A DNA stretch of 64,000 nt from Gammaproteobacteria bacterium. Lineage in GTDB: Bacteria; Pseudomonadota; Gammaproteobacteria; Eutrophobiales; Eutrophobiaceae. The notes beneath the pieces are model-generated. The model had not been told where the DNA came from, did no database searches, and saw nothing but the letters and a program-made list of their open reading frames with translations. The DNA lies in assembly GCA_021773215.1 (NCBI GenBank), contig JAJFKM010000017.1, positions 44,734 to 108,733 of the forward strand, read 5' to 3'. The translations under genes and the position numbers were made by a program. Positions 18,307-27,838 of the stretch are shown one piece after another (positions within the stretch are counted from its first letter, which is position 1; every line of letters begins with the position of its first letter).

Positions 18307-19206
18307 TTGAATATCTGGCGATTTACTGACGGTAAACCCGGCCACGACTCTCAGAGCATCGGATTATGTGATGCGATCGGAAGATTAACCGTCGTTTCCC
18401 GCTTTGATATTGAAACTAACTCAATATTTGATTGTATTAGCCACTTTTTATTAAATAAATTTCCCGCAGGAAAAACATTGCCAGACCCTGACCTGATAAT
18501 TGGCGCAGGACATGGAACCCATTTTTCAATGTTAGTTGCACGAAATGCGCGTGGAGGGAAAGTCATTGTATTAATGAAGCCAAGCTTGCCACTAGCATTG
18601 TTTGATTATTGCATCATACCCAAACATGACAAAATATCTGAAAAGAACAATATCATTACAACTTCCGGATCATTAAACCCGATTCAGTTTAATAAAAATA
18701 AATCGCCTGACCGCGGCTTGATACTACTCGGAGGGTTATCTAGACATTACCAATGGGATAACGAATCAGTAGACAAACAAATTGTAAAGATTATTAAGGA
18801 GAGCCCAGGAATAAAATGGGCAATTGCTGACTCACCTCGTACGCCCGGCACAACATTAACAAATATACGCAACAAAACTAATACAAACCTGGAAATTTTA
18901 AATTATTCTGAAACAAGTACTACAGAGATTCGTGAATATATCTTTAAAGCTAGTACAATCTGGATCTCTCAAGATAGTGTTTCGATGATTTATGAATCGC
19001 TTTCTTCTGGTGCATCGGTGGGTCTGATAGAGCTGCGAAACAAAAACGGCGTTAAAGCGGAAAACACGATCAATTCATTAATAAACGAAAATATGCTGAC
19101 CTCCTTCAGTAAATGGGATAAATGTCGCACCCTTCCACTTGGCACCTCCGGTTTTAATGAGGCTAATAGATGTGCTCAAACATTGTTAGATAGGGGGGTC
19201 TTTTGA
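18307..19206 (+). CDS. ELM1-like (DUF1022) family protein, glycan-cluster associated
   Basis: 299 residues starting at TTG; there is no ATG or GTG between the upstream in-frame stop at 18283 and the conserved start IWRFTDGKPGHDSQSIGL. Other family landmarks are GAGHGTHFSMLVARNARGG, VLMKPSLPLALFDYCIIP and ISQDSVSMIYESLSSG. The C-terminal half resembles GT-B sugar-transferase folds (VSMIYESLSSGASVGLIE). The family is named after a plant mitochondrial fission factor, but bacterial members sit in LPS gene clusters, so a glycosyltransferase-like role is likelier. It opens the 18.3-27.8 kb surface-glycan cluster. Confidence 0.8.
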   Translation: MNIWRFTDGKPGHDSQSIGLCDAIGRLTVVSRFDIETNSIFDCISHFLLNKFPAGKTLPDPDLIIGAGHGTHFSMLVARNARGGKVIVLMKPSLPLALFDYCIIPKHDKISEKNNIITTSGSLNPIQFNKNKSPDRGLILLGGLSRHYQWDNESVDKQIVKIIKESPGIKWAIADSPRTPGTTLTNIRNKTNTNLEILNYSETSTTEIREYIFKASTIWISQDSVSMIYESLSSGASVGLIELRNKNGVKAENTINSLINENMLTSFSKWDKCRTLPLGTSGFNEANRCAQTLLDRGVF

Positions 19207-19348
19207 ATGTGTATCACCAAGCACGTCATACTTTAATCATGTCAACTTGAATGACGAAAGGCTTTTAATATTAAGTTATTATACTGTCAACACTGGAACA
19301 AACTAATCTACAGAACATCAATCAGTCCATCGACTAAAGAGACGCATT

Positions 19349-20455
19349 TTGAAACCAACAGTATTGCAAATTTTACCTGAGCTAGATTGCGGCGGTGTTG
19401 AACGGGGGACAGTCGACATAGCTGCTGAACTAGTACGCAGAGGGCATAGATCAATGGTTGTATCTGGCTCAGGTAGGCTTGTATCACAACTGGTTTCAGA
19501 CGGCAGCGAGCATATCAATTTACCAGTTGGGAAAAAATCTATATTTAGTGCAGCGACATTAATACCAAAATTGCACAAACTATTTAAAGCACAATCGATT
19601 GATATAATACATGCACGATCTCGACTGCCTGCATGGCTAGCTTATCTAGCCTGGAAAAAACTCGACCAAAATAATAGGCCCGCATTCATTACCACAGTAC
19701 ATGGGCCATATTCAGTAAATAGATATAGCAAGATTATGACTTCCGGCGAACGCATCATCGCCGTCTCTGAATATATAAAAGATTATATAGTGGCAAACTA
19801 TCCGGACGTTGATGAAAAAAAAATTGAAGTGGTACATCGAGGCATAAGCAAAAATGACTATCCTTATAAATACACTCCACCTGAAGAATGGCTAAACAAT
19901 TGGAAAACGCAATACTCAGAATTAAATGATAAATTTATTATCACACTTCCAGGCCGAATTACCCGTTGGAAAGGGCATAATGATTTTATTGAGATTATAA
20001 ACAAAGCAATAAATAGCGGCTTAAATGTCCATGGCTTAATTGCTGGCGGGGCTGATCCAGAAAAACAAAAATACCTTCAAGAACTTAAGTCAATCATTGC
20101 TAAAAATAATATGACTGATAATTTCACATTCCTCGGTCATCGTGATGATATGAAAAATGTCATGTCTATATCAAATATTGTTTTGTCGCTGGCAAAAATA
20201 CCTGAAGCATTTGGCAGAACAGCACTAGAAGCATTGTTCTTAGGGGTTCCTGTAATTGCCTATGACCACGGTGGCGCAGCAGAAGTCCTCGCCAGTATAT
20301 TTCCTGAGGGCAAAGCTAAACCACTCAGCATCGATAGCGTACTAGCTTTAATTAACCAGTTTTATCAAACCATGCCAAATGTACCAGACAAGCCCTGTTT
20401 TACTTTGGATGAAATGTTAGATAAAACCATTTCTGTTTATAATTCGTTTAATTAA
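19349..20455 (+). CDS. Glycosyltransferase family 4 (GT-B fold)
   Basis: 368 residues, start TTG. The N-terminal acceptor lobe has LPELDCGGVERGTVDIAAEL, typical of GT4. The donor-binding lobe has TLPGRITRWKGHNDFIE and the signature EAFGRTALEALFLGVPVIA with the two conserved Glu residues eight apart. It probably adds a hexose to an LPS core or O-antigen intermediate on the cytoplasmic face; the sugar is not predictable. It is preceded by a 142-bp gap and followed at 10 bases by the GT2 gene. Confidence 0.86.
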   Translation: MKPTVLQILPELDCGGVERGTVDIAAELVRRGHRSMVVSGSGRLVSQLVSDGSEHINLPVGKKSIFSAATLIPKLHKLFKAQSIDIIHARSRLPAWLAYLAWKKLDQNNRPAFITTVHGPYSVNRYSKIMTSGERIIAVSEYIKDYIVANYPDVDEKKIEVVHRGISKNDYPYKYTPPEEWLNNWKTQYSELNDKFIITLPGRITRWKGHNDFIEIINKAINSGLNVHGLIAGGADPEKQKYLQELKSIIAKNNMTDNFTFLGHRDDMKNVMSISNIVLSLAKIPEAFGRTALEALFLGVPVIAYDHGGAAEVLASIFPEGKAKPLSIDSVLALINQFYQTMPNVPDKPCFTLDEMLDKTISVYNSFN

Positions 20456-20465
20456 AAACTATTTA

Positions 20466-21380
20466 ATGGCTACTTCAAACAATATCATTGCTATTTGTAT
20501 TGCGACCTATAATCGCCCTGGTTTATTAGCCAGTTGCCTGGACTCCATTAGTAAAATAGATGTTCCTGAAAACTATAAAACTATTATTATAGTTGTGGAT
20601 AATGACAAAGAAAAATCTGCTGAAAATACTTTTACAAAGTTCGCTCAATGTATTAATTTCGAAACACACTATTATGTTGAACCAGATCGAGGTATTTGTT
20701 CAGCAAGAAATTGTTTGTTGGATCAAGCATTATTATATAATGCATCATATATCGCGTTCATGGATGATGATGAACAAGCCCACAAAAAATGGTTAGTAAA
20801 TTTAATTATAGGCATAGAAAAATATAATTGTGATGTTGTGGTTGGTCCTGCCATACCCTTTAAAGGGACATCAGCGCCCGACACTTTTGTTAAAGACCCA
20901 AAACACCCAAGCGGCAGTAAGACCAGAAATATTTCTACAGCAAATGTACTTTTCAATACTCGTCTCATAACTGAATTGAACTTACGCTTTGATCGGTATT
21001 TTGACTTTATTGGGTGTGAAGATCATGATTTCTTTGACAGGGCAAAAAAATTAAATGTCAGTGCAGTGTGGGTTGATGACGCCGCAACATTTGAAGCAAT
21101 CACGCCGGAAAGAAACACGAGACGATATCTTATGTTTCGTCACTTTACAGGCGGAATTAATGTTGTGATGCGCTTTAGACGACACCATTCTTTGATACAC
21201 GCTTGGTTTCGCTATTTTCCAAAATCAATAGGAAAATTCATAGGGGCAATTTATACTCTGCTCATTGCTGCTTTCGTTTCTCATTCTGCAAACTTTGATA
21301 AATCAATAGTCAAACTTTCTAACGGGACAGGATATCTATTTGGTTTAATGAATATTGTCTTTGAACGTTACCGCTATTAA
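20466..21380 (+). CDS. Glycosyltransferase family 2 (GT-A fold)
   Basis: 304 residues. The nucleotide-sugar-binding N terminus IIAICIATYNRPGLLASCLDS and the metal-binding acidic motif FMDDDEQAHKKWL (DDD) mark GT2. RGICSARNCLLDQAL is a common segment in this family. A hydrophobic helix near residues 255-275 (FIGAIYTLLIAAFVSH) may attach it to the membrane. It is part of a same-strand run from GT4 to the GT9 pair; the substrate is unknown. Confidence 0.86.
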   Translation: MATSNNIIAICIATYNRPGLLASCLDSISKIDVPENYKTIIIVVDNDKEKSAENTFTKFAQCINFETHYYVEPDRGICSARNCLLDQALLYNASYIAFMDDDEQAHKKWLVNLIIGIEKYNCDVVVGPAIPFKGTSAPDTFVKDPKHPSGSKTRNISTANVLFNTRLITELNLRFDRYFDFIGCEDHDFFDRAKKLNVSAVWVDDAATFEAITPERNTRRYLMFRHFTGGINVVMRFRRHHSLIHAWFRYFPKSIGKFIGAIYTLLIAAFVSHSANFDKSIVKLSNGTGYLFGLMNIVFERYRY

Positions 21381-21394
21381 ATATAATTATTGCT

Positions 21395-22669
21395 GTGAAT
21401 AAAATTAGTACAAACAACTATTTATTAATTATAGAAAAATACTGGCCGTGCTGTTTATTTTTACTGGCAATTGTAGGATTTATTAGTAAGTCGTTATATA
21501 ACTATCCTATTGGCGTAATGGCACTTCTCGGGCTATATAAATTAATTATATCGCCAAATCTCATTATACAAGACCGATCGCTAAAACTTTTTTCTTTGGC
21601 GTTTCTGTGTATATGGCTACCTTTACTCTTTTCGTTACCCGATGCGGTCAATCCTCGGCATTCTGCACATACTGTTTTTCCTTATTTAAGATTTTTCTTT
21701 GCCGGGGTTTTTATAATACAAGAACTATCCAAAGACGATGATCGTTTAAAATTTATAACTGCCGGTATATTTTTTATAGTCTTTTTTTGGTGTATAGATG
21801 CATCCATTCAATTCACATATGGTAAAAACCTTTTAGGTCATCCATACCAGCAAGGACACATCACAGGCATGTTTTATCCGAGAAACACTATTTCTCACAT
21901 ATGCTCGATTCTGTCTGCTATCTGTTTCATATATATTTATATTAATTTCAAACAAAGAAAATGGATGTTAATTAGTTTAGTGCCTCTCATATTCATTATT
22001 TTACTCAGCGGCAGACGTGCAGCTTGGATAATGTTGATATTGTCTTCGCTCGGTTTCTTGTGGTATGGGTTTATCTTTGCCACAAGCAGGAAAAACTTTC
22101 TAAAACTAATGGCAAGCATAGCAATTATTAGTCTAATGGTGATTGTCAGCACTATTGTATTTCATAAGCCCACTAACGACCGTTTTAATGTGACATTAGG
22201 CCTTTTTAGTAATGATTATAAAACGATAGATAATGCTACAGCTTCTCGACTACCGCTTTGGGAAACAGCACTTACCATTTTTAAGCAAAACCCTATCAAC
22301 GGCATTGGTCCAAGGGGTTATAGGCATGTTTATACTAAATATTCTGATCCAGATGATTATTGGCATAAATTAACTCAAACGCACCCTCATTTATTATTGT
22401 TGGAAATAATGACTGAAACCGGAATTTTAGGACTAATCGGTTATTTATTAATATTTTATCCATTAATATTACTAGCCAAACATAATCCTCTAAAAATAGA
22501 ATTACTTCCGTTACTTATCCCCGTTTTCGTCGCATTATTTCCTTTTAATGCGCATATGGCCTTTTACGGTTCTATTTGGTCAAGTGTAATATGGTTATTA
22601 ATCGCAATATATTTTGCAAAAGCGAAACTAATTAATGACTTCTCAAAAAACAAACTACATCCAGGGTGA
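21395..22669 (+). CDS. O-antigen ligase family membrane protein (WaaL-like)
   Basis: 424 residues, start GTG, with roughly ten to twelve membrane helices and a large periplasmic loop between ~residues 258 and 340 (FNVTLGLFSNDYKTIDNATASRL then GIGPRGYRHVYTKY...THPHLLLLEIMTETG), the Wzy_C/O-antigen ligase pattern. The LSGRRAAWIML motif is also typical. It would join O-antigen or another glycan to lipid A-core on the periplasmic side. A polymerase role cannot be excluded from sequence. The stop overlaps the next GTG start. Confidence 0.83.
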   Translation: MNKISTNNYLLIIEKYWPCCLFLLAIVGFISKSLYNYPIGVMALLGLYKLIISPNLIIQDRSLKLFSLAFLCIWLPLLFSLPDAVNPRHSAHTVFPYLRFFFAGVFIIQELSKDDDRLKFITAGIFFIVFFWCIDASIQFTYGKNLLGHPYQQGHITGMFYPRNTISHICSILSAICFIYIYINFKQRKWMLISLVPLIFIILLSGRRAAWIMLILSSLGFLWYGFIFATSRKNFLKLMASIAIISLMVIVSTIVFHKPTNDRFNVTLGLFSNDYKTIDNATASRLPLWETALTIFKQNPINGIGPRGYRHVYTKYSDPDDYWHKLTQTHPHLLLLEIMTETGILGLIGYLLIFYPLILLAKHNPLKIELLPLLIPVFVALFPFNAHMAFYGSIWSSVIWLLIAIYFAKAKLINDFSKNKLHPG

Positions 22670-23625
22670 AAGTATTAATAATAAAACTTGGCGCTTTAGG
22701 CGATGTAATAAATTCTACATCGATAATTAAACAAATAATGAAGCACCATACTAACGATACTGTCTGCTTACTCACAACACCTCAATTTTCTGAATTATTT
22801 TCACATTTTAATAATCTACGCGTTTTTGCATTTGAACGAAAAGGCACGATCAATAAAATTAAAACGATACGCTGGATCAGAGAAAATAAATTTGACCGTC
22901 TATACGATCTTCAGTCAAACGATAGAACTGGCTTTTTTAGCGCACTGTCAGGCATTCCTTATCGTGCGGGAAACCATCCCAGGTACCCTTACAATAAACA
23001 CCCAAGCACAAGCTACAAAGGTGAGTGCCATTCATTCGAGCGACTCAATCAAATTATAGAAAGTGCCGGTATCCCGCCAGCACAAGCCTTACCTTATTTG
23101 CCCGTTCCAGGCAAAGTGACTAATAATATTGCGAGTTGGCTTGAGAAGCATGGGCTGGAAAAAGATAAGTTTGTGCTGCTTCACGCCGGCTCCAGCCCTA
23201 AGCATCTAAATAAACGCTGGCCTCATTTTGAAGAACTAGCATTGCATCTAGCAAAATTATTTAATGTTGTTTGGCTAGGCGGCAAAGATGATATTGCATT
23301 AAATAAACGTTTAAGTGAGTCGGTAGGAATAAATTCAACGAATGCTTTCAATATTCTTGATTTAGTCGCCCTTGGTAAAAGCGCAAGATTTGCCATCACT
23401 AACGACTCAGCCCCTATGCATATTTTGTCTTGCTCAGAAATACCGGTATTTGGGCTGTTTGGGCCTACATACCCTCGCCGAACGCATGCGCTTGGTCAAT
23501 TAGAAAATGTTATTAGTGCTAATAAAGTTATGGCGCGCAATGATAATGACTTTAAACCAGCAAACATAGCCGATATATCCATTGATATGGTATTAGACAA
23601 ACTAAAATCACATCAGCTTATATGA
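22666..23625 (+). CDS. Glycosyltransferase family 9 (heptosyltransferase-like), first of a tandem pair
   Basis: 319 residues, start GTG overlapping the ligase stop. It begins VLIIKLGALGDVINSTSIIKQI, the GT9 N-terminal signature, and has VLLHAGSSPKHLNKRWP and the donor-site motif ITNDSAPMHILSCSEIPVFGLFGPTYP. Related to WaaC/WaaF/WaaQ heptosyltransferases of the LPS inner core; which linkage it makes cannot be told. It overlaps the next GT9 gene by four bases. Confidence 0.87.
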   Translation: MKVLIIKLGALGDVINSTSIIKQIMKHHTNDTVCLLTTPQFSELFSHFNNLRVFAFERKGTINKIKTIRWIRENKFDRLYDLQSNDRTGFFSALSGIPYRAGNHPRYPYNKHPSTSYKGECHSFERLNQIIESAGIPPAQALPYLPVPGKVTNNIASWLEKHGLEKDKFVLLHAGSSPKHLNKRWPHFEELALHLAKLFNVVWLGGKDDIALNKRLSESVGINSTNAFNILDLVALGKSARFAITNDSAPMHILSCSEIPVFGLFGPTYPRRTHALGQLENVISANKVMARNDNDFKPANIADISIDMVLDKLKSHQLI

Positions 23626-24719
23626 ACCTAGGCTCGCAAATCAGTTTGCTCTACATAAGAGCCGTGCGTCAAACGCGATTATTTCTTATTGCTGTAATTT
23701 CAAATTTACTATTTAAGAAACACACCCGCTGTGTAAAAATTCTTATTAACCGTGATGGCGCTTTTGGCGATTCGATTGTAGCTTTACCTGCGATAAACAT
23801 TATCAGACAAAACTTTCCAACAGCACAAATTGATTTACTGTCTATAAACAACGGTGGTGTTTCTTTTAAAGACCTCGGCTTAGATGAAGGTTTGATTGAT
23901 AATTTATATGTTGTTAATAAGATAGGTCGGGGCAAAATATTAAAATCATTAAAACAGTCAAACTATGACTTGTTTATTCAAATCCCGCAAAACATAGGCA
24001 TATATAAATCAATCCGCAATATGTTGTTAGTTCGGTTTTATTTAAATATTAAAAGCGCTTTTGGTTGGGACAGCGGAAGAATTAAATCGCATATGCGCTA
24101 TCAAAAAATATTTCAAAAAACACCTACGGAAACACAACGTTTTATAAACGCTTTACAAAAAAATGGCATACATGGAGATATTCAATACCCGCTCAGATCA
24201 CAGGAACCCAAGCATGGCCTTTTTGAAGAAATAATCGCGACACACAAGCCTATTGTTTTTTTAATCGGCGGGAAACTGCAGCCTAAAAAATGGCCACTAG
24301 AGCACTGGGTTTCTCTTGCAACATTAATTGGTCCTCAACAAAAGATTCTGCTTATAGGTGGTAAAGACGAAATTAGCGAAGCGAAATTCATTCTATCAAA
24401 AACAACTAATACGATTAACTTTTGCGGCGAACTAACAATTCCTGAACTAAATCATGTATTCAAAAATGCAGCGCTTGCTATTAGCCTGGACACAGGTGCT
24501 ATGCACTTATGCGATGCGGCAGGAACAAAACTAATTGCATTATTCTCAACTCGAGACCTATCAAACAAATGGTATCCGAACAATAAAAGCTCGATTGTTA
24601 TAGAAAAAGTATTGGCTTGTAGTTTCTGTCTGAAAACCAAATGCAGCAATAATATTTGTATGAGCAACATTACGCCCGAGGAAGTATACATCTCTATAAA
24701 TAAATTATTGACTAACTAG
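23622..24719 (+). CDS. Glycosyltransferase family 9 protein, second of a tandem pair
   Basis: 365 residues. GT9 features: ILINRDGAFGDSIVALPAINII, FLIGGKLQPKKWPLEHW and SLDTGAMHLCDAAGTKLIALF. The C-terminal CSFCLKTKCSNNICMSNITPEEV holds four closely spaced Cys residues, a metal-site-like pattern seen in some GT9 members. It begins within the stop of the previous gene. Its stop codon overlaps the stop codon of the convergent FkbM gene in the palindrome CTAG. Confidence 0.85.
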   Translation: MNLGSQISLLYIRAVRQTRLFLIAVISNLLFKKHTRCVKILINRDGAFGDSIVALPAINIIRQNFPTAQIDLLSINNGGVSFKDLGLDEGLIDNLYVVNKIGRGKILKSLKQSNYDLFIQIPQNIGIYKSIRNMLLVRFYLNIKSAFGWDSGRIKSHMRYQKIFQKTPTETQRFINALQKNGIHGDIQYPLRSQEPKHGLFEEIIATHKPIVFLIGGKLQPKKWPLEHWVSLATLIGPQQKILLIGGKDEISEAKFILSKTTNTINFCGELTIPELNHVFKNAALAISLDTGAMHLCDAAGTKLIALFSTRDLSNKWYPNNKSSIVIEKVLACSFCLKTKCSNNICMSNITPEEVYISINKLLTN

Positions 24720-25528
24720 GCTTTTCTATTTTCCAGCTGTCTTCGAAAAGACCCATCCGGTAAATTATTAACTCTTTCCTTATGTATAAAAAAATAATCT
24801 TTCCAGTTTTCTGACTCATCTACGACACTTACATGATGGATTTCTCCATCATCTTCTCGAAACATATGGTACCCAAGACCAAACAAATAATCTGTTACTT
24901 CCGTAGCGCTACTATTAAATACTGTTCTCAATGCGTCGCTATGAATTTCTATTAATAAGTTGGGTTTATATTTTTCTATCGTATCACTAGCGCCTTTTAA
25001 AATTAACATTTCAGAGCCTTCTGTGTCACAACGAATAAAATCTACGTGTTGCAACTTATGCTCATTAACAAAACCATCAACTGAAACAGCCTTTACTTCT
25101 TCGGTCGTGCTCGAACTAGATTGTATGTCTTTTCTATCAGCATTTTGATTGTCTACTCCGGTAATAAAAGCAAAAGATCTTCCTGCATGGCCGGTTGATT
25201 TTTGAGGTGTTACCAAACAAACCGTACCAGCCTCATTCGATACAGCATAGTTGTAAGTGTGAATATTTTTAAGGCGATGCAATTTTGTCATCAAGACTAG
25301 GTGATTATAGGAATAAGATGACGGCTCAAATGCGAATATTTGTCCGTCTCCAATCAGCTTCGACATGACATAGCTATGGCGAGCATCACTCGCGCCAATA
25401 TGTAGGCAGTTTTCACCACTGCTTATGATTTCTTTTAAAAATGGTATTTCAGGCTCGAATTTACGTCCTTTATTATTTCTCGAATAGGTTCGTAAAGCTG
25501 CAATTAAAACGCCTATGTTGAAATTCAT
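24716..25528 (-). CDS. FkbM family SAM-dependent methyltransferase
   Basis: 270 residues. The SAM-site region includes ENCLHIGASDARHSYVMSKL, and the FkbM hallmark is VDFIRCDTEGSEMLILKGA followed by PNLLIEIH. FkbM enzymes O-methylate sugars and other metabolites; its position in a glycan cluster suggests methylation of a surface sugar. It heads the downstream end of a leftward group (DUF6165, GT9, GT, FkbM). Confidence 0.85.
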   Translation of the reverse strand: MNFNIGVLIAALRTYSRNNKGRKFEPEIPFLKEIISSGENCLHIGASDARHSYVMSKLIGDGQIFAFEPSSYSYNHLVLMTKLHRLKNIHTYNYAVSNEAGTVCLVTPQKSTGHAGRSFAFITGVDNQNADRKDIQSSSSTTEEVKAVSVDGFVNEHKLQHVDFIRCDTEGSEMLILKGASDTIEKYKPNLLIEIHSDALRTVFNSSATEVTDYLFGLGYHMFREDDGEIHHVSVVDESENWKDYFFIHKERVNNLPDGSFRRQLENRKA

Positions 25529-25545
25529 TAGCTATCCTCTAAACA

Positions 25546-26484
25546 TCATTTAATTTTGTCCCACAAACCTTTCCAGTCAAAAAATGGTGGCAAACAATCT
25601 TTTGACTGAAAGTGTATTGCTACTGCTGGGATGGGCGAGAACCCATGTATATGGTTAAAAAGTTTATCTGTCGTTTTCTTTTCTGACCCTAAATGCCGTT
25701 TTTCTTTTACACCAACGTATTTAGTATTTTCAAAATAGTCCCAATACTTTTTTACAACACTAGAATGAGTAAAAAAGGTATGGGTCGCATTACTCATCGT
25801 GCGCCAACGTCTATTTTCACCTAATAATATATATGAAGGATAGTTGATTTCACTATAAATCATCTCGTGTTCTTGTGGGTGAATTAATATATGTTCCGTT
25901 GTTTGATTGTATATTTTCTTATAAAAAACCATCATTTCTTGAATAGCTCCTGCTTCGTGAAGATAGTCATCTTCACAAAAATAAAACAGTGCATTTTTGT
26001 CTTTTGCAGAAGAAAAATGTTGGTGTAATGACTCGCCTTGACCTGTTTTATCTGTAGTAACTATTTGCCAGTCGCAATTTACTGCTTTGCAAAGCTGCTT
26101 TATTTTATCCAGCGTTTCGACGTTTGAACGATCATCAAAAACGGTTAAACTGATTTCAAGTCTCTGATCGATGGCTTCATTGATCGATATAAACAACGAA
26201 TTTATGCATTTTAAAAGATGTTCTTCCAAATCAACATTCGTTAACTCGCTACGCTTACTCTTCGCACGTTTGTCGTTGATACAAGTACGTAAACAAACTT
26301 CCAGCCTATCAATATTATCCGATCCCTCCAAATTATTATTGTTTGAATTGAATGAATTATAAATTTTCTTTTGATCATCGAAACCATAGTTCTTTAACGG
26401 CAACAAATTATACTCAGGGTGTTTTTTAATGGCGTAACCTTGCTTTTTTATTAGCTTATCAAGAATACGTAAAACCTCATTCAT
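25546..26484 (-). CDS. Putative glycosyltransferase (GT-A like), glycan cluster
   Basis: 312 residues without strong family identity by eye. The middle has GT2-like elements: ISLTVFDDRSNVETLDKI, then an acidic FYFCEDDYLHEAGA motif where the metal-binding Asp residues are expected, and ENRRWRTMSNATHTFFT further on. The first ~100 residues are charged and have no recognisable fold. Its start overlaps the stop of the upstream GT9 gene by four bases, so the two are coupled. A GT function is inferred from the acidic motif and context. Confidence 0.65.
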   Translation of the reverse strand: MNEVLRILDKLIKKQGYAIKKHPEYNLLPLKNYGFDDQKKIYNSFNSNNNNLEGSDNIDRLEVCLRTCINDKRAKSKRSELTNVDLEEHLLKCINSLFISINEAIDQRLEISLTVFDDRSNVETLDKIKQLCKAVNCDWQIVTTDKTGQGESLHQHFSSAKDKNALFYFCEDDYLHEAGAIQEMMVFYKKIYNQTTEHILIHPQEHEMIYSEINYPSYILLGENRRWRTMSNATHTFFTHSSVVKKYWDYFENTKYVGVKEKRHLGSEKKTTDKLFNHIHGFSPIPAVAIHFQSKDCLPPFFDWKGLWDKIK

Positions 26485-27386
26485 AAACCCAAACTCCTTA
26501 TCGCAACACTGATTTCATCAACAGATACATTACGAGCGTCTTTTTTAGCCCCAGAGATACACGTAGCTTTATCTCCCCATGGACGAAACCGAGCTGGATC
26601 CATAAGGCTAAAAAAACTAATTGTAGGTGTTTTAACTGCGCCTGCTATGTGGCCAAGACCAGAATCCGGACCAATATAAAGACATGTTTTTTCAATCAAA
26701 GCTGCGGCGCCTAATAGACTATTACCCAATGTATTAATATATGGAAGTTCAATTTCTTTACATACCTCTTGCGTCACTTCTGCTTCAAAATCGTTGCCAA
26801 GGAATACAACGCCTGAAAAATCATTTGTGTGTGTGCGCAGGAGTTTAATAAAGTTTTCTGTGGCAAGTGTCTTTTCTGGCTTACGACTATCTCCCACAGA
26901 AAGAGACAGTAGTTTCTCTTTATTGTCGAAAACACACAATTGTTTGACGGCATAATCTTGGTTCTCATCAGACAGCCATATTTCTGTTTCTGGTATCGGT
27001 TGGTCCCTATGTAGGTCATGGATTACACCCATTATTTCTTCTACGGCATGTGGCCCATAACTCTTGGCGAAATACTTTGTATATTTTTTTTTACCGCGTA
27101 ACAAATATGCTAGGCCGTCAGATCTGACGTCAACAATAATGTCGTAAGAGTTTTTCCATAGTTCAGACAATAATGCGGGCACCCCTCGCAGAGGCTTGTT
27201 TTTATCTTTCAAATAAAGCTTGTTTAAGAGCGGGTAGTTCCCATATAAATTCATAGAACGTTTATCCGCGACAATATCAAATCGTGCGTTGGGAAATTTC
27301 GCATGCAGCGCTCTTAAAACTGGTGTCGTCATAATAACGTCGCCAACGTTACTTAGCCCAATAAAAAGTATTTTTTTTACTGTCAT
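26481..27386 (-). CDS. Glycosyltransferase family 9 (heptosyltransferase-like) protein, leftward
   Basis: 301 residues. It starts ILFIGLSNVGDVIMTTPVLRAL and has the GT9 donor motif YIGPDSGLGHIAGAVKTPTIS followed by DPARFRPWGD. It is the third GT9 protein in the window and the only one on the minus strand. It is coupled to the downstream putative glycosyltransferase by an ATGA overlap. The linkage it makes is unknown. Confidence 0.86.
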   Translation of the reverse strand: MTVKKILFIGLSNVGDVIMTTPVLRALHAKFPNARFDIVADKRSMNLYGNYPLLNKLYLKDKNKPLRGVPALLSELWKNSYDIIVDVRSDGLAYLLRGKKKYTKYFAKSYGPHAVEEIMGVIHDLHRDQPIPETEIWLSDENQDYAVKQLCVFDNKEKLLSLSVGDSRKPEKTLATENFIKLLRTHTNDFSGVVFLGNDFEAEVTQEVCKEIELPYINTLGNSLLGAAALIEKTCLYIGPDSGLGHIAGAVKTPTISFFSLMDPARFRPWGDKATCISGAKKDARNVSVDEISVAIRSLGL

Positions 27387-27419
27387 ATAATTTAAATCGA
27401 ATCATCAAACACGAAAACA

Positions 27420-27821
27420 CTAAGTTTTGTTTGCAGAATAATCACTATATGATTTTTCTTCTACAAGTGCAGACCCTGCTTGAACATTAAGTTTACGTTT
27501 AATTTCTGCTCGTTCATCATTAACAAAATAAACAGACCGAGCTAACTCAACAAACTCCTTATCAAAACATTGTTCGCTTTCCTTTGTCCTGATATTGTCT
27601 TCAATATCCCATAGTTTTTCATTTACTATTTTTAAGGCCGTTATATTTTTATCAAGATCACTGTTTTTATATGATGATGAGCTCCATTGTGATTGCAAAA
27701 GGCTAAGCTCTTTATTTATGTTTTCCAGTTTCGCAACATCGCTTATTCTTTCTGACTTGATTTGAAGTATTGTTATTTTATCTAACAATTCGCCCACGGA
27801 AATATCTATTTGTATGCTCAC
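27420..27821 (-). CDS. DUF6165 family protein
   Basis: 133 residues with the family signature ISVGELLDKITILQIKSERI near the N terminus and FVELARSVYFVNDERAEIKRKLN and GSALVEEKSY near the C terminus. It is mostly helical, with a probable coiled coil. The function is unknown; the family occurs in LPS and glycosyltransferase clusters, which fits its position upstream of the leftward GT9 gene. It lies 17 bases downstream of the mnmE stop, so transcription may continue from the mnmE operon. Confidence 0.82.
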   Translation of the reverse strand: MSIQIDISVGELLDKITILQIKSERISDVAKLENINKELSLLQSQWSSSSYKNSDLDKNITALKIVNEKLWDIEDNIRTKESEQCFDKEFVELARSVYFVNDERAEIKRKLNVQAGSALVEEKSYSDYSANKT

Positions 27822-27838
27822 ACACCATTCCTCTTTTA

